Of a stretch of DNA of 64,000 nucleotides, positions 17,561 through 27,123 are shown one piece after another; positions within the stretch are counted from its first letter, which is position 1, and each line of letters starts with the position of its first letter. The notes beneath the pieces were generated by a model. The model did not search any database. It was not told the DNA's origin and saw only the letters and a program-made list of their open reading frames with translations. The stretch comes from Pedobacter panaciterrae (GTDB lineage: Bacteria > Bacteroidota > Bacteroidia > Sphingobacteriales > Sphingobacteriaceae), in the NCBI RefSeq assembly GCF_001636695.1, contig NZ_LGEL01000015.1:22783-86782 (forward strand). The letters run 5' to 3'. A program made the translations under genes and the position numbers.

Positions 17561-18223
17561 CTATGAGTTAATTAGCTGACTTATGCTGTCGTAAGACAGA
17601 TCTTTATAATCATCTATATATAGATTGCAAGGAGGCAGTTCTTCTTTAGTATGTGAGGTTAGAACACCAACTACTTTCATCCCTGCATTTAATGCGGCCG
17701 AAACTCCTGAAAAAGAATCCTCAAAAACGATACATTGATCAGGTGTTATGCCAAGATTTTTGGCAGAAGTAAGGTATACTTCAGGATCGGGCTTATGTTT
17801 CTTCACATTTTCACTCGCCATTATGGAACCTAACATTTCTCTGATAGGTACTTTGCTAAGTATCAACTCCAGGTTGGCGTAGGGAGCGGAAGTGGCTACT
17901 CCTATTTTTGTACCATTATTTTTAAGGTCATTTATAAACTCAACTAAACCTGCAATGGGTTCAACATTAGGTTCATATATTTTTCTGAAAAGACCTTCTT
18001 TTTCCTGTTCCAATTGTAGTAATTCTTCGCCTTCAATTTTTCTTTTTAAAAAATGGCTGAGGATATAACTATTCGATTTACCAAACATATGCTGGGCAAA
18101 CTCTTCATCGGTAGGAGCCAGGTTTCTTGTCGAAAAAAACTCTCTGAAGGCAAGGGAATGATAAGGATTGGTATGGCAGATCACACCATCCATGTCAAAA
18201 ATGACTGCGATTTCTTTATTCAT
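17561..18223 (-). CDS. HAD-superfamily phosphatase / beta-phosphoglucomutase-like
   Basis: A 220-residue HAD subfamily IA protein with a helical cap (about residues 17-90). Motif I is FDMDGVICHT (nucleophile Asp and acid Asp), motif II the Thr/Ser in GVATSAP, motif III the Lys in KKHKPDPEVY and motif IV FEDSFSGVSAA. It would dephosphorylate, or less likely isomerise, a small sugar phosphate. Bacteroidetes phosphatases of this layout act on sugar phosphates such as 2-deoxyglucose-6-phosphate or beta-glucose-1-phosphate. It is a single gene; its 5' side faces a hairpin repeat and the divergent AsmA gene. Confidence 0.88.
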   Translation of the reverse strand: MNKEIAVIFDMDGVICHTNPYHSLAFREFFSTRNLAPTDEEFAQHMFGKSNSYILSHFLKRKIEGEELLQLEQEKEGLFRKIYEPNVEPIAGLVEFINDLKNNGTKIGVATSAPYANLELILSKVPIREMLGSIMASENVKKHKPDPEVYLTSAKNLGITPDQCIVFEDSFSGVSAALNAGMKVVGVLTSHTKEELPPCNLYIDDYKDLSYDSISQLINS

Positions 18224-18261
18224 GAAGCAAAGTTAATGATTTTAAAAGAGCCAGTAAATTT

Positions 18262-18420
18262 TATCCCCCCCGTCATCTTGCAACATAACGCCCGTCATCT
18301 CGACGATAGGAGAGATCTCTTGGTTATACCTATTCAAGAGATCTCTCCTATCGTCGAGATGACGGGCGCGTTATGTTGAGAGATGACGGGCGCGTTATGT
18401 TGCAAGATGACGGGGGGATA
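18262..18420. repeat. Hairpin repeat, copy 4, with a duplicated right-arm unit
   Basis: The inner arms meet at CAAGAGATCTC around a 12-nt loop (GTTATACCTATT). The left outer arm (from CCCCCCGTCATCTTGCAAC) pairs with the far right arm (18393-18420). The right arm contains the unit AGATGACGGGCGCGTTATGT twice where the left has it once, and the left copy lacks one GC. It lies between divergent HAD and AsmA genes and so occupies their promoter region. Confidence 0.92.
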
Positions 18421-18515
18421 TCTAGAGATGACGGGATGTGTTAATATTAGGAATAAAAGTAATTTGGTGTGTTTATTGCTATGCAGATGCTTTAAAAGAT
18501 TTTATATATAAATAC

Positions 18516-21101
18516 ATGCTTAAAAAGATATCAATTGTTGTTATAGGTTTATTTGTTGTTTTATTCGCCGCTGCGGCTGCAATTCCTTTGTTCTTTAAAA
18601 AGGAGATTGATGCAAAGATTAAATCGTCGATTAATGAAAGTGTAAATGCCAGAGTAGATTTTGAGGATCTGGATTTGACTCTAATCAGCTCATTTCCTAA
18701 TATGGGGATAAAGATCAACAAGCTTACGATTTTGGGTATTGATAGCTTTGCTAAAGACACACTGGCCAACATTAAACTGCTTCAATTGAATGTGAATTTA
18801 ATGAGTGTGATTAAAGGTGAAAAGTATGAGATAAAATCAATTAATCTGAAAGAACCAAGGATTCTGGCCAAGGTATTGAAAAGTGGTCTTGCTAACTGGG
18901 ATATTGCGAAGAAAGATAGCTCTGCTGCTGAAGGAGCAGATACTGCCAAAACTGCTTTCAAAGTGGCCTTACAAAAGTATGCAGTTGAAAAAGGTAAGAT
19001 TGTTTATGATGATGCCTCTTTAGGTTTTTTTATGGAGATGGATAATTTAAACCATACAGGTACAGGGGATTTTACACAAGATTTGTTTACCCTTAAAACC
19101 CAATCTGACATAGAAAAACTGACGGTCAAATATGGTGGTATTCCTTATCTGAATAAGGTAGAGCTCAACGCTGATCTTCCTCTTGATATCGATTTGAAGA
19201 ATATGAAGTTCACTTTTGCAGAGAATAAGATTAAACTTAATGAACTATTATTATCAGCTGTAGGTTATCTTGCTATGCCAAATGACAAGGACATCGTTAT
19301 GGATTTTAAGTTTGATGCAAAGCAATCTGAACTGAAAAATTTCCTTTCGCTAATACCTGCAATCTATGCCAGTAATTTTAAAGATATGGACGCTACAGGT
19401 AAATTCGCAATGGACGGAAGTGCAAAAGGAACTTATAATGAGAAATCATTACCAGCATTTAATGTTAACCTTTCTATAGAAAATGGTAAGATAAAATATC
19501 CTTCATTACCTTCTGCAATCAACAACATACAGGTTAAATCACAAATTATCAATCCAGATGGTGTAATGGATCACACTGTTGTAAATGTTCCTGCATTTCA
19601 TATGGAGTTTGGCAATACACCAATCGATGGAAGGTTATTGTTGAAAAATCCGACAACCGACCCATTTGTAGATATGGCGCTTAAAGGGAAACTGGATTTA
19701 AAACAGCTGACCACAATTTTCCCGATGAAAGATATGACCTTAAGCGGTATATTGGATGCAGATATACAGGCCGCAGGTCGTAAATCATCTATTGACAAGG
19801 GACAATATGAAGCTTTCAAAGCATCAGGACAAATGCTGGCTAGTAATTTCAATTATTCAGGTAAAAATGTACCAATGCCTGTTAGTGTCCCTTCGGCAAA
19901 AATGACTTTTAGTCCTAAGAATATTAATTTAAGTAATCTGACCGCTAAAGTTGGAAAGAGTGATTTTACAGCAAATGGTACAGTAAATAACTACTTAAGC
20001 TACTTTTTTAAAAAGAACCAGGCTTTACAGGGAACATTTAATATAGCATCGAACTTAATTGATGTTAATGAATTGATGGGGCCAAAAAGTACGGAGGAAA
20101 CAGATAAAAAGACGGATTCAAAATTGTCTGTATTTGACGTGCCTGGAAACATTGATTTTGATATGACCGCAAAAGCAGGACGCGTTTTATATGATAATTA
20201 CGACATCACTAATGCAAAAGGGGCTTTGGAAGTTAAAAACAAGACCATATACTTTAAGGACATGGGGATGAATATGCTTGATGGTACTGTAAAGATGAAC
20301 GGATCATATGCAACTGTCGATCCTAAAAAGCCAAAGGTTGATGTTGATTTCGGAATAGAAAGAATGGATATCCAAAAAGCATTTACGGCGTTTAATACCG
20401 TAAAATTGCTAGCCCCGGTTGCTAAATTTGCTAAGGGAGTGTTCTCTACCAACTTGAAGTTCAATTCTGATTTGGATCAAAATATGATGCCTGTTTATTC
20501 TTCTATAAATGCGGAGGGCCTGACAAACATTATTCAGGCGGTGCTTGATGGGTTTGAGCCTTTAAATAAACTGGCTTCTGCTTTAAGTTCCGATAAATTT
20601 AAAAAACTTGAGCTAAATAATGTACTAACCAGGTTTAAGATTAAAGATGGCCGTTTAAATGTTGCTCCTTTTAATATTAAAAAAGAAGGTATTTTAATGA
20701 ATGTTCAGGGTTCAAATGGTTTGGATCAGAGTATGGATTATCAACTGGGATTAAATGTTCCGAGAGCCATGTTGGGAGCAAAGGCAAATGAAACTGCAAA
20801 TGCGTTTATTGCAAAGCTGAACAACAAGGTTGGGACAAATGTTGCCATGAGTGAAACTATAAAAGTAAATGCAGTTTTAGGAGGTACAATTCTAAAACCC
20901 ACTATTGCCCTAAAATACGGAGCGGGAGATGCAAAAGAAGGAACAAAGGAAGTAGTTAACCAGGTGGTTGCAGAGAAGAAAGAGGAGATAAAGGCTGTTG
21001 CTCAGGCTAAGATTGATACGATAAAAGCACAAGCAACAGAAAAAGCTAAAAATGCAATTGCTGATAAGCTAAATGGGCTGTTTAAGAAGAAGAGCCAGTA
21101 A
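18516..21101 (+). CDS. AsmA-family membrane protein
   Basis: An 861-residue protein from the ATG at 18516; a longer frame from 18438 would add unrelated residues before the signal anchor. It has one N-terminal transmembrane helix (about 4-25, SIVVIGLFVVLFAAAAAIPL) followed by a long beta-rich periplasmic region. AsmA features are VNARVDFEDLDLTLISSFPN near the start and the C-terminal NVLTRFKIKDGRLNVAPFNI and MNVQGSNGLDQSMDYQLGLN. The last about 60 residues are Lys/Ala/Glu-rich and helical. AsmA-like proteins are thought to bridge the envelope and help lipid transport to the outer membrane. It is flanked by hairpin repeats on both sides. Confidence 0.9.
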   Translation: MLKKISIVVIGLFVVLFAAAAAIPLFFKKEIDAKIKSSINESVNARVDFEDLDLTLISSFPNMGIKINKLTILGIDSFAKDTLANIKLLQLNVNLMSVIKGEKYEIKSINLKEPRILAKVLKSGLANWDIAKKDSSAAEGADTAKTAFKVALQKYAVEKGKIVYDDASLGFFMEMDNLNHTGTGDFTQDLFTLKTQSDIEKLTVKYGGIPYLNKVELNADLPLDIDLKNMKFTFAENKIKLNELLLSAVGYLAMPNDKDIVMDFKFDAKQSELKNFLSLIPAIYASNFKDMDATGKFAMDGSAKGTYNEKSLPAFNVNLSIENGKIKYPSLPSAINNIQVKSQIINPDGVMDHTVVNVPAFHMEFGNTPIDGRLLLKNPTTDPFVDMALKGKLDLKQLTTIFPMKDMTLSGILDADIQAAGRKSSIDKGQYEAFKASGQMLASNFNYSGKNVPMPVSVPSAKMTFSPKNINLSNLTAKVGKSDFTANGTVNNYLSYFFKKNQALQGTFNIASNLIDVNELMGPKSTEETDKKTDSKLSVFDVPGNIDFDMTAKAGRVLYDNYDITNAKGALEVKNKTIYFKDMGMNMLDGTVKMNGSYATVDPKKPKVDVDFGIERMDIQKAFTAFNTVKLLAPVAKFAKGVFSTNLKFNSDLDQNMMPVYSSINAEGLTNIIQAVLDGFEPLNKLASALSSDKFKKLELNNVLTRFKIKDGRLNVAPFNIKKEGILMNVQGSNGLDQSMDYQLGLNVPRAMLGAKANETANAFIAKLNNKVGTNVAMSETIKVNAVLGGTILKPTIALKYGAGDAKEGTKEVVNQVVAEKKEEIKAVAQAKIDTIKAQATEKAKNAIADKLNGLFKKKSQ

Positions 21102-21121
21102 ATATTATAGGATAATTTCTT

Positions 21122-21215
21122 CGTCATCCCGGGGAACCGAGGGATCTCTTGCTTATACGAATTTGCTTCGCAGTTACTGCGTGATCAAGAGATCTCTCCT
21201 ATCGTCGAGATGACG
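21122..21215. repeat. Hairpin repeat, copy 5, chimeric arms
   Basis: Left arm 21122-21151 reads CGTCATCCCGGGGAACCGAG before GATCTCTTG and is closest to the type B arm of copy 3. Right arm 21186-21215 is the standard type A sequence. The arms therefore pair imperfectly. The loop carries GCTTCGCAGTTACTGCGTG, as in copies 2 and 7. It sits between convergent genes, 10 bp from the epimerase stop, and could act as a terminator. Confidence 0.9.
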
Positions 21216-21224
21216 GCAGTTGTA

Positions 21225-22331
21225 TCAGGAGGACGGAACTATCCATTTCTCGCAGGTTTTCAGGAATTTAGGGTCAGCATCTGCTCCAAGTCCGGGAGCA
21301 TCTGGAATTTCAACGAAGTAGCCATTGTAAACAATGCCACCGATAACGGGATTAACCAGATGCCCAAGTAAACAGGAATCCAAATCAAAGAAGGCTACAT
21401 TGGGGCTGGCCAAAGCAAAATGCATGTTTGCAGTGATCGCTATTCTACTTTCGAGCATTCCACCGATCATGCATTTTGTTCCGGTTTGCAAAGCGATTTC
21501 ATGGATCTTTTGTGCTTCAAGTATGCCTCCTGATTTCGAAAACTTGATGTTAAGATAATCAGTTGAACCACTGTTTATGAGTTTTCGCGCATCGTGATGG
21601 TTATAGCAGCTCTCATCTGCCATAATTTTAACAGGAGAGTTTGCCCTTAGTTCCGGCAATTTATCATCAAACCAGGTGCGCATAGGTTGTTCACAAAACT
21701 GAATATCAAAACTCTCCAATGCACCCAGTGCGTACAATGCATCATCAAAGCTCCAACCTTGATTGGCATCGAGTCTCAGTATCATTTCTTTGCCAACAGC
21801 CTCTCTGATCAAACTAACTCTTTCTATGTCGCTGTGTACATCTTTACCAAGTTTTATTTTGATAATCCGGCATCCTTTAGCTTTAAAGCCTATAGCAGCT
21901 GCTGCCATGTTTTCCGGAGTATTGATACCTATAGTCATATCTGTTTCCACAACACGTTTCTCACCACCTAGATATTTATAGAGGGGTTGTTTCTCATATT
22001 TTGCGGCAATGTCAAATAAGGCCATATCAAATGCACTTTTGATTGTGGTATTGTGTGCAGCGTATCCAAGCAGGTCGCTCATTCTTTCCGGGATGTCCAG
22101 CGGATCTTTGCCAATAAGAATCCTCGCAAAATCCTTTGCCATTGCAAGGCAGGTTTCCTGACTTTCGCCAACAATCATAGGAAATGCTGAGCATTCTCCG
22201 ATTCCATAAATATTATTGTTTGTAAAGATTTTAATGAGCACATTCTGAGCGAAATACATAGTGCCTGTTGCAATTACAAACGGTTCTGCTGGAATGCTGA
22301 AACGATAAATTTCTATGTGTGTAATCTTCAT
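21225..22331 (-). CDS. Enolase-superfamily dipeptide (L-Ala-D/L-Glu) epimerase-like enzyme
   Basis: A 368-residue muconate-lactonising-enzyme subgroup protein. The N-terminal capping domain starts MKITHIEIYRFSIP. The barrel carries the KxK acid/base motif in IIKIKLGK, metal ligands in LRLDANQGW, FCEQP and IMADES, and the opposing Lys in NIKFSKSGG, followed by MIGGMLESRI. This matches the dipeptide epimerase and cis,cis-muconate cycloisomerase group. Recycling of murein-derived dipeptides is the usual Bacteroidetes role, but specificity cannot be read with certainty. It diverges from the DUF255 gene across 51 bp. Confidence 0.85.
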   Translation of the reverse strand: MKITHIEIYRFSIPAEPFVIATGTMYFAQNVLIKIFTNNNIYGIGECSAFPMIVGESQETCLAMAKDFARILIGKDPLDIPERMSDLLGYAAHNTTIKSAFDMALFDIAAKYEKQPLYKYLGGEKRVVETDMTIGINTPENMAAAAIGFKAKGCRIIKIKLGKDVHSDIERVSLIREAVGKEMILRLDANQGWSFDDALYALGALESFDIQFCEQPMRTWFDDKLPELRANSPVKIMADESCYNHHDARKLINSGSTDYLNIKFSKSGGILEAQKIHEIALQTGTKCMIGGMLESRIAITANMHFALASPNVAFFDLDSCLLGHLVNPVIGGIVYNGYFVEIPDAPGLGADADPKFLKTCEKWIVPSS

Positions 22332-22382
22332 GTTATCAGAGGTATACTGTAAAAGTACGACTTATCTTTTTACCTTTATAGC

Positions 22383-24398
22383 ATGAACCTGGAACCCAAT
22401 AATCTAATTAAAGCCTCATCACCTTACTTATTGCAACACGCCCATAATCCTGTAAATTGGTATGAATGGGGAGAAGAAGCTTTGCTAAAGGCGAAGAACG
22501 AGAATAAGTTAATATTGGTTAGTATAGGATATTCAGCATGTCACTGGTGCCATGTTATGGAACGCGAAAGTTTTGAAAAACAAGAAGTTGCCGAAGTAAT
22601 GAACCGGCATTTTGTATGTATTAAATTGGATAGGGAGGAGCGTCCTGATATTGATCAGATTTATATGATGGCCATACAGTTAATGACCGGTAGTGGTGGC
22701 TGGCCATTAAACTGCATTTGCCTGCCCGATCAAAGACCAATATATGGTGGTACCTATTTTAAAAAGGATGATTGGATCAGTGTTTTATTAAGTGTTGCTA
22801 ATTTGTGGGCTAACGAGCCTGAGAAAGCACATCAATATGCCAACAGGCTTACTGATGGGATTCGTAATTCTGAAAAGGTTATTCCCAATGTTAAAGTTGA
22901 TGAGTATACTACTGTTCATTTAGCCGAAATTATAGAGCCATGGAAAAGACATTTTGATATGGCAGACGGCGGCTACAACCGTGCACCCAAATTCCCCTTA
23001 CCAAATAACTGGCAGTTTATGCTAAGGTATAGCCGTCTGGCTGAAGATGATGCTACGCATGTAGCTACTTTGTTAACACTTGAGAAGATGGCGTTAGGTG
23101 GTATTTATGATCATATTGGTGGAGGTTTTGCACGATATTCCGTTGATGGGAGTTGGCATGTTCCTCATTTTGAGAAGATGCTTTATGATAATGGTCAGCT
23201 GATTAGCTTATATGCTGAAGCCTATCAATATTCCAAACACTTGTTGTTTAGAGATGTGGTGGTAGAAACCATTGAGTGGCTGGAAAGAGAAATGACCTCG
23301 CCGGAAGGCTTGTTCTACTCTGCATTGGATGCCGATAGTGAGGGAATAGAGGGTAAATTTTATGTATGGGATAAAGAGGAATTTGATGCTGTGGTAGGAG
23401 AAGACGCCCGAATGCTGGCTGATTATTATAGCGTTACAGAATCAGGGAACTGGGAAGAAGAAGAAACCAATATTTTATTAAGGAAGTTCGTAGAAGAAGA
23501 ATATGCCGATGTAAAAGGAATAACCGTAATAGAGCTTCAGCAAAAGATAAGAGAAGCAAAAGCCAGGTTATTGCAAGCCCGTAATAAAAGAGTGCGACCG
23601 GGATTGGATGATAAATGCCTTACAGCGTGGAACGCGATGGCTATTAAAGGCTTAGCGGAGAGCTCGGGGATACTGGGCGTTAAACATTATTATGAATTGG
23701 CTAAAAGGGCAGCCGATTTTATTTTGGGAAATCTAAGTACACCTGATGGCGGTTTGTACCGTAATTTTAAAAGTGGAAAAGTAACTATTCCTGGTTTTTT
23801 AGATGATTATGCTTTCTTTATTGAAGCTTTGATTGCACTTTATCAATCAGATTCTGAAGAGCGCTGGCTTAACGAAGCCAAAAGACTAACTGATTATGTA
23901 TTAGCAAATTTTGAGGATCCAGATAGCCCAATGCTATTTTATACCTCTGCAAGCGGCGAAATCTTAATTGCACGTAAGCATGAAATAATGGATAATGTAA
24001 TTCCGTCTTCGAATTCAACTATGGCACAGAATTTACATGTTTTGGGTCTATTGTTTGATAATGAGCAATATATGGATAAGGCCGCTGCAATGCTCACCTC
24101 TGTTCATCCTCAAATAAAAACATATGGTTCTGCCTATTCCAATTGGGCAATTCAATTGCTCAATGAAGTGTTCGGGATTAATGAAGTTGCTATTACCGGT
24201 GATAATGTATCCGAGGTAAAAAGAGAACTGAATATGCATTACATCCCTAATAAAATTACATTGGCCGGAACAAATTCGAGTCTACCTTTGTTAAAAGATA
24301 AGCAAAGCATTGAAACAAAAATCTATATTTGCCGAAATAAAGCGTGCCAGTTGCCGGTAGCTACCGTTGATGAAGCATTACAATTGATAACTAAATAA
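22383..24398 (+). CDS. DUF255 thioredoxin-like / glucosamine-epimerase-like protein (YyaL, SSP411 family)
   Basis: A 671-residue protein in two parts. Residues about 1-165 are the DUF255 thioredoxin-like domain ([20 protein letters not shown], then [16 protein letters not shown] with a CxxC pair). The rest is an alpha/alpha-barrel of the N-acylglucosamine 2-epimerase type ([52 protein letters not shown]). The length matches the family (about 670-700). The function is unknown; a redox or sugar role has been suggested for the family. TACCTTTA ends five bases before the start. The FKBP gene follows by 7 bp. Confidence 0.93.
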   Translation: MNLEPNNLIKASSPYLLQHAHNPVNWYEWGEEALLKAKNENKLILVSIGYSACHWCHVMERESFEKQEVAEVMNRHFVCIKLDREERPDIDQIYMMAIQLMTGSGGWPLNCICLPDQRPIYGGTYFKKDDWISVLLSVANLWANEPEKAHQYANRLTDGIRNSEKVIPNVKVDEYTTVHLAEIIEPWKRHFDMADGGYNRAPKFPLPNNWQFMLRYSRLAEDDATHVATLLTLEKMALGGIYDHIGGGFARYSVDGSWHVPHFEKMLYDNGQLISLYAEAYQYSKHLLFRDVVVETIEWLEREMTSPEGLFYSALDADSEGIEGKFYVWDKEEFDAVVGEDARMLADYYSVTESGNWEEEETNILLRKFVEEEYADVKGITVIELQQKIREAKARLLQARNKRVRPGLDDKCLTAWNAMAIKGLAESSGILGVKHYYELAKRAADFILGNLSTPDGGLYRNFKSGKVTIPGFLDDYAFFIEALIALYQSDSEERWLNEAKRLTDYVLANFEDPDSPMLFYTSASGEILIARKHEIMDNVIPSSNSTMAQNLHVLGLLFDNEQYMDKAAAMLTSVHPQIKTYGSAYSNWAIQLLNEVFGINEVAITGDNVSEVKRELNMHYIPNKITLAGTNSSLPLLKDKQSIETKIYICRNKACQLPVATVDEALQLITK

Positions 24399-24405
24399 CA
24401 TCATA

Positions 24406-24906
24406 ATGAGTATTAAACCCAATACAGTAGTATCATTAACGTACGAATTGCATACGACTAATGAAGAAGGACAACAAGTTTTTGTAGAGAAAGCAGATGA
24501 GCAAAATGCATTAGTATTTCTTTATGGTACAGGAATGATGTTGCCAAAATTTGAAGAACATTTAGATGGTCTGAATGTTGGAGATGAATATAGCTTTGAA
24601 CTTAGCGCAGCTGACGGTTACGGTGAATTAGATCCGGGAGCATTTGCAGATTTGCCTAAAGATATGTTTAAAGATGTTGAATTACCTTCAGTAGGTGATG
24701 TTATTCCTTTGCAAGACAATCAAGGTAACCACTTCAGAGCTGGCGTTACAGCTGTTCATGAAGATATTATTTCTGTAGATTTGAACCACCCAATGGCTGG
24801 TAAAAATTTAATATTTGCCGGTAAAATTTTAACTGTACGTGAGGCTACTCAAGATGAATTGAGTCATGGTCATGCGCATGGTGCTGATGGTCATTCTGGT
24901 CATTAA
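24406..24906 (+). CDS. FKBP-type peptidyl-prolyl isomerase, SlyD-like, with His-rich tail
   Basis: A 166-residue SlyD-family isomerase. The FKBP part starts with VVSLTYELHTTNEEGQQVFV and contains the insert-in-flap (DGYGELDPGAFADLPKDMF), then DLNHPMAGKNLIFAGKI. The tail GHAHGADGHSGH is metal-binding in SlyD proteins, which handle nickel or zinc as well as folding. It is convergent with, and separated by a strong terminator from, the zinc island, so its nearness may be chance, but a metallochaperone role would fit. It is likely co-transcribed with the DUF255 gene. Confidence 0.93.
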   Translation: MSIKPNTVVSLTYELHTTNEEGQQVFVEKADEQNALVFLYGTGMMLPKFEEHLDGLNVGDEYSFELSAADGYGELDPGAFADLPKDMFKDVELPSVGDVIPLQDNQGNHFRAGVTAVHEDIISVDLNHPMAGKNLIFAGKILTVREATQDELSHGHAHGADGHSGH

Positions 24907-24917
24907 TAGCTAATTGC

Positions 24918-25000
24918 TTAAAAAACCCCTGATCTTCTTTTCCAACATCCAGATTCTATTTCTGGTTCCTGGGAGAAAAAGAAGATCAGGGGTTTTTTAA
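24918..25000. terminator. Bidirectional terminator between FKBP and Zur genes
   Basis: A 24-bp stem (24918-24941 with 24977-25000, essentially AAAAAACCCCTGATCTTC and its complement) encloses a 35-nt loop. The outer A/T runs give a T-tail on both strands, and the right arm ends at the base before the zur stop codon. Confidence 0.9.
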
Positions 25001-25426
25001 TTAGTGAACAGCGCTGCTATTGCATTTTTCACAGATCCCGAAAGCTGTTGAGGTAACGGTGGTAGCTGTAAAGCCTTGCGGCATTTTAATTCTTGGTACA
25101 TTAACCTCCAAACAATAAATCTTAAAGCAGTTTGTACAATTAAAGTGTACATGTTCATCATGATGATGGTGTTCTGTGCAGGAAGCCGAGCAGATTGCAT
25201 AATTCGCTGTTCCATTCATATCCATTATTCTATGAAGTATGCCCTTATCTTCATAAGTATTCAATATCCTGTATAGTGTAACCCTATCTATTTCTTTACC
25301 GAGTTTTTTCTCGAGCTCTGGTTGCGAAACTGCAGCTTTATCCAAAGCAATTTCTTCTAGTACACGAACCCTTTGTTTGGTATGCTTTAAATCGTGTGTT
25401 CTTAATATGTTAGCTGGATCTATCAT
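25001..25426 (-). CDS. zur: Fur-family metalloregulator, probable Zur
   Basis: A 141-residue Fur-family repressor with a winged helix (about 10-80: TKQRVRVLEEIALD, SQPELEKKL, DRVTLYRILNTYEDKGI) and a C-terminal metal domain. The latter carries EHHHHDEHVHFNCTNC and a second CEKC pair near the end, the Cys4 structural site plus the His-rich regulatory site. Zinc rather than iron is inferred from its place as last gene of a transporter operon in an island with a COG0523 GTPase, a MerC-like protein and a His-rich receptor system. It starts 10 bp after the DUF3299 gene. The GCAA-N5-TTGC boxes at 28362-28419 are its likely operators. Confidence 0.85.
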   Translation of the reverse strand: MIDPANILRTHDLKHTKQRVRVLEEIALDKAAVSQPELEKKLGKEIDRVTLYRILNTYEDKGILHRIMDMNGTANYAICSASCTEHHHHDEHVHFNCTNCFKIYCLEVNVPRIKMPQGFTATTVTSTAFGICEKCNSSAVH

Positions 25427-25436
25427 TTTGGCTTAG

Positions 25437-25877
25437 TTATATAGGTTTTGCAGCAGTTAAAACGATCGGAGGATTATCCATTGCATTTCCAGTGTTTAAT
25501 TTTAAAGTTCCTTTAACAGTTATTGTTTGGTAAGTGAATTTTATAGGTTCTGTCATCTCTACCAATACCATAATAGGTACTCCATTTTTACCGCAGAAAT
25601 AGCATTGATTAATAGGTAAGGTAGAAAGCATGAATTTGGTTTGTTTCATTCCGTCTTTAATAGGAACAATATAGCCTTCAAGTTCAAAAGGCTTATTTGC
25701 GAATTTTTTTATATTGTTATTGTAAATCGCGATCATCTCTGTATCCTTAATGATTTTGAAATCCACGCTGCCAATAACATCCCAATTATCAGACATTACC
25801 TGATCATCAGGATTGTGTTGTGCCTTTACAGCGAACCCGGTAATAAGTAATAATGCAAGAACAATATTTTTTATCAT
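25437..25877 (-). CDS. DUF3299-family secreted protein
   Basis: A 146-residue protein with a signal peptide (about residues 1-20, ending AVKAQ). The diagnostic DUF3299 block is FMLSTLPINQCYFCGKNGVP, with a CxxC pair, flanked by beta-rich segments (FELEGYIVPI, KFTYQTITVKGTLKL). The function is not established. Between the permease and zur genes, and with a possible thiol metal site, it may be a periplasmic metal-binding accessory of the ABC system. I recall similar small proteins alongside FtsX-type zinc-uptake systems of other phyla (the Vibrio Zrg system), but cannot verify that here. Confidence 0.85.
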   Translation of the reverse strand: MIKNIVLALLLITGFAVKAQHNPDDQVMSDNWDVIGSVDFKIIKDTEMIAIYNNNIKKFANKPFELEGYIVPIKDGMKQTKFMLSTLPINQCYFCGKNGVPIMVLVEMTEPIKFTYQTITVKGTLKLNTGNAMDNPPIVLTAAKPI

Positions 25878-25887
25878 AATGTGCGTT

Positions 25888-27123
25888 TTAATTCTTTGAT
25901 AATATTTTAGAAATGTTTGATCTATATGCTTGTAAAGCAGGTATTATAGCTGCAAATATACCAATAGCAAGCCCGGCAACAAATAAATATGCCTCATCAC
26001 TAAGTAAAAGCATGCCTGTTAATCGTGCCTGACTACTTTCCTGATTGCTTCCAATAAACTCTAAGGCTAAATGTCCTACTTCTATTCCAATAATCGTACC
26101 TGCTAAAGTAAGCATAATCCCTTCTGCAATTACAATTAGAAACAGTTTACCTCTGGATGCTCCCAGTGTACGCATAATAGCCAGGTCATAACTTCTTTCT
26201 TTTAATGAATTGTACAGATTCACAAATACACTTATTGCTGCAATCAGCATAATTAGTAAAGCAAACCATTGAAGTGTATCTACACCGATACCTATTAAAG
26301 AAAACAACCTGGTGCTCTCCTGAGCAGGAGAGGCCGCCTGCATATTTGTAGACTCATTTACCATACGAGGAAACATAACTACCGACATTGGCGAACGGTA
26401 CTGGATTAGTAAAGAAGTAATTTCCTTGTTTTGAATTTCAGGCGCTTCCCTTTCGTTGTCTTTTGAATGATGATGTTCAGTGTCGGCCCCGTGATCATGT
26501 TCTTCTTCAGGATCATGCATTTTCCAAACACTTGAAATGTTGGTTAATATGAGGTTGTCTGTTACATTTCCTTGTGGAGCTAAAATACCAATAACCTTAT
26601 AACCGTGCGATTTATGGACATCAGTACTGCCTGTAAGACCATGTGCACCATAAAAAGTATCGCCTATTTTAAGCTTTTGATTTTTAGCTACGGAATTTCC
26701 AATAGTGGTTTCAAAATCGCTTTGCCAGAATTTTCCTTCTTTAACTTTAAGCTTATAAATGCCGACAAAATTACTGTCCGTACCAACAATGCGGACTCCA
26801 TTATAATTATCCCCCAGGGCTAATGGCACTGCTTTTTTAACAAAAGGACTTCTGGATAGTTCCTGAGCTTCTTTTAAAGGGATATTACCCGTAGGAAAAT
26901 CGATATAATAAATGCTGCTCAATATAAGCTGTAAGGGGCTGCCTTTGGCGCCCACTACCAAATCGATATCCTTAGAATTATTTTCCAGCTTATCACTAAT
27001 TTGCTTTGAGGCGAGCAATAGTATAGTTAGTATACCTGTTCCAAAAGCAATGAGCATAATATTTAATGCGGATGATAATGGTTTAGACCATATGCTTTTC
27101 CAGCTTATCTTTAAAGGACTCAT
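25888..27123 (-). CDS. FtsX/MacB-type ABC permease with His-rich loop
   Basis: A 411-residue permease with one N-terminal transmembrane helix (about 17-38), a large periplasmic domain and three C-terminal helices (about 280-405), the MacB/LolE topology. The periplasmic domain carries a His/Asp/Glu-rich stretch, PEEEHDHGADTEHHHSKDNE (about residues 204-224), which is not usual in this family and suggests metal binding. Its start overlaps the ATPase stop (ATGA). Together with that ATPase it probably moves zinc or a zinc-binding lipoprotein rather than drugs; direction and substrate are inferred from the Zur context. Confidence 0.87.
   Translation of the reverse strand: MSPLKISWKSIWSKPLSSALNIMLIAFGTGILTILLLASKQISDKLENNSKDIDLVVGAKGSPLQLILSSIYYIDFPTGNIPLKEAQELSRSPFVKKAVPLALGDNYNGVRIVGTDSNFVGIYKLKVKEGKFWQSDFETTIGNSVAKNQKLKIGDTFYGAHGLTGSTDVHKSHGYKVIGILAPQGNVTDNLILTNISSVWKMHDPEEEHDHGADTEHHHSKDNEREAPEIQNKEITSLLIQYRSPMSVVMFPRMVNESTNMQAASPAQESTRLFSLIGIGVDTLQWFALLIMLIAAISVFVNLYNSLKERSYDLAIMRTLGASRGKLFLIVIAEGIMLTLAGTIIGIEVGHLALEFIGSNQESSQARLTGMLLLSDEAYLFVAGLAIGIFAAIIPALQAYRSNISKILSKN

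Noticed and set aside
25001-25426. Reading the Fur-family gene as an iron regulator
   Set aside because: The surrounding genes (COG0523, MerC, His-rich proteins) point to zinc; no siderophore or heme gene is near. Not proven by sequence alone.
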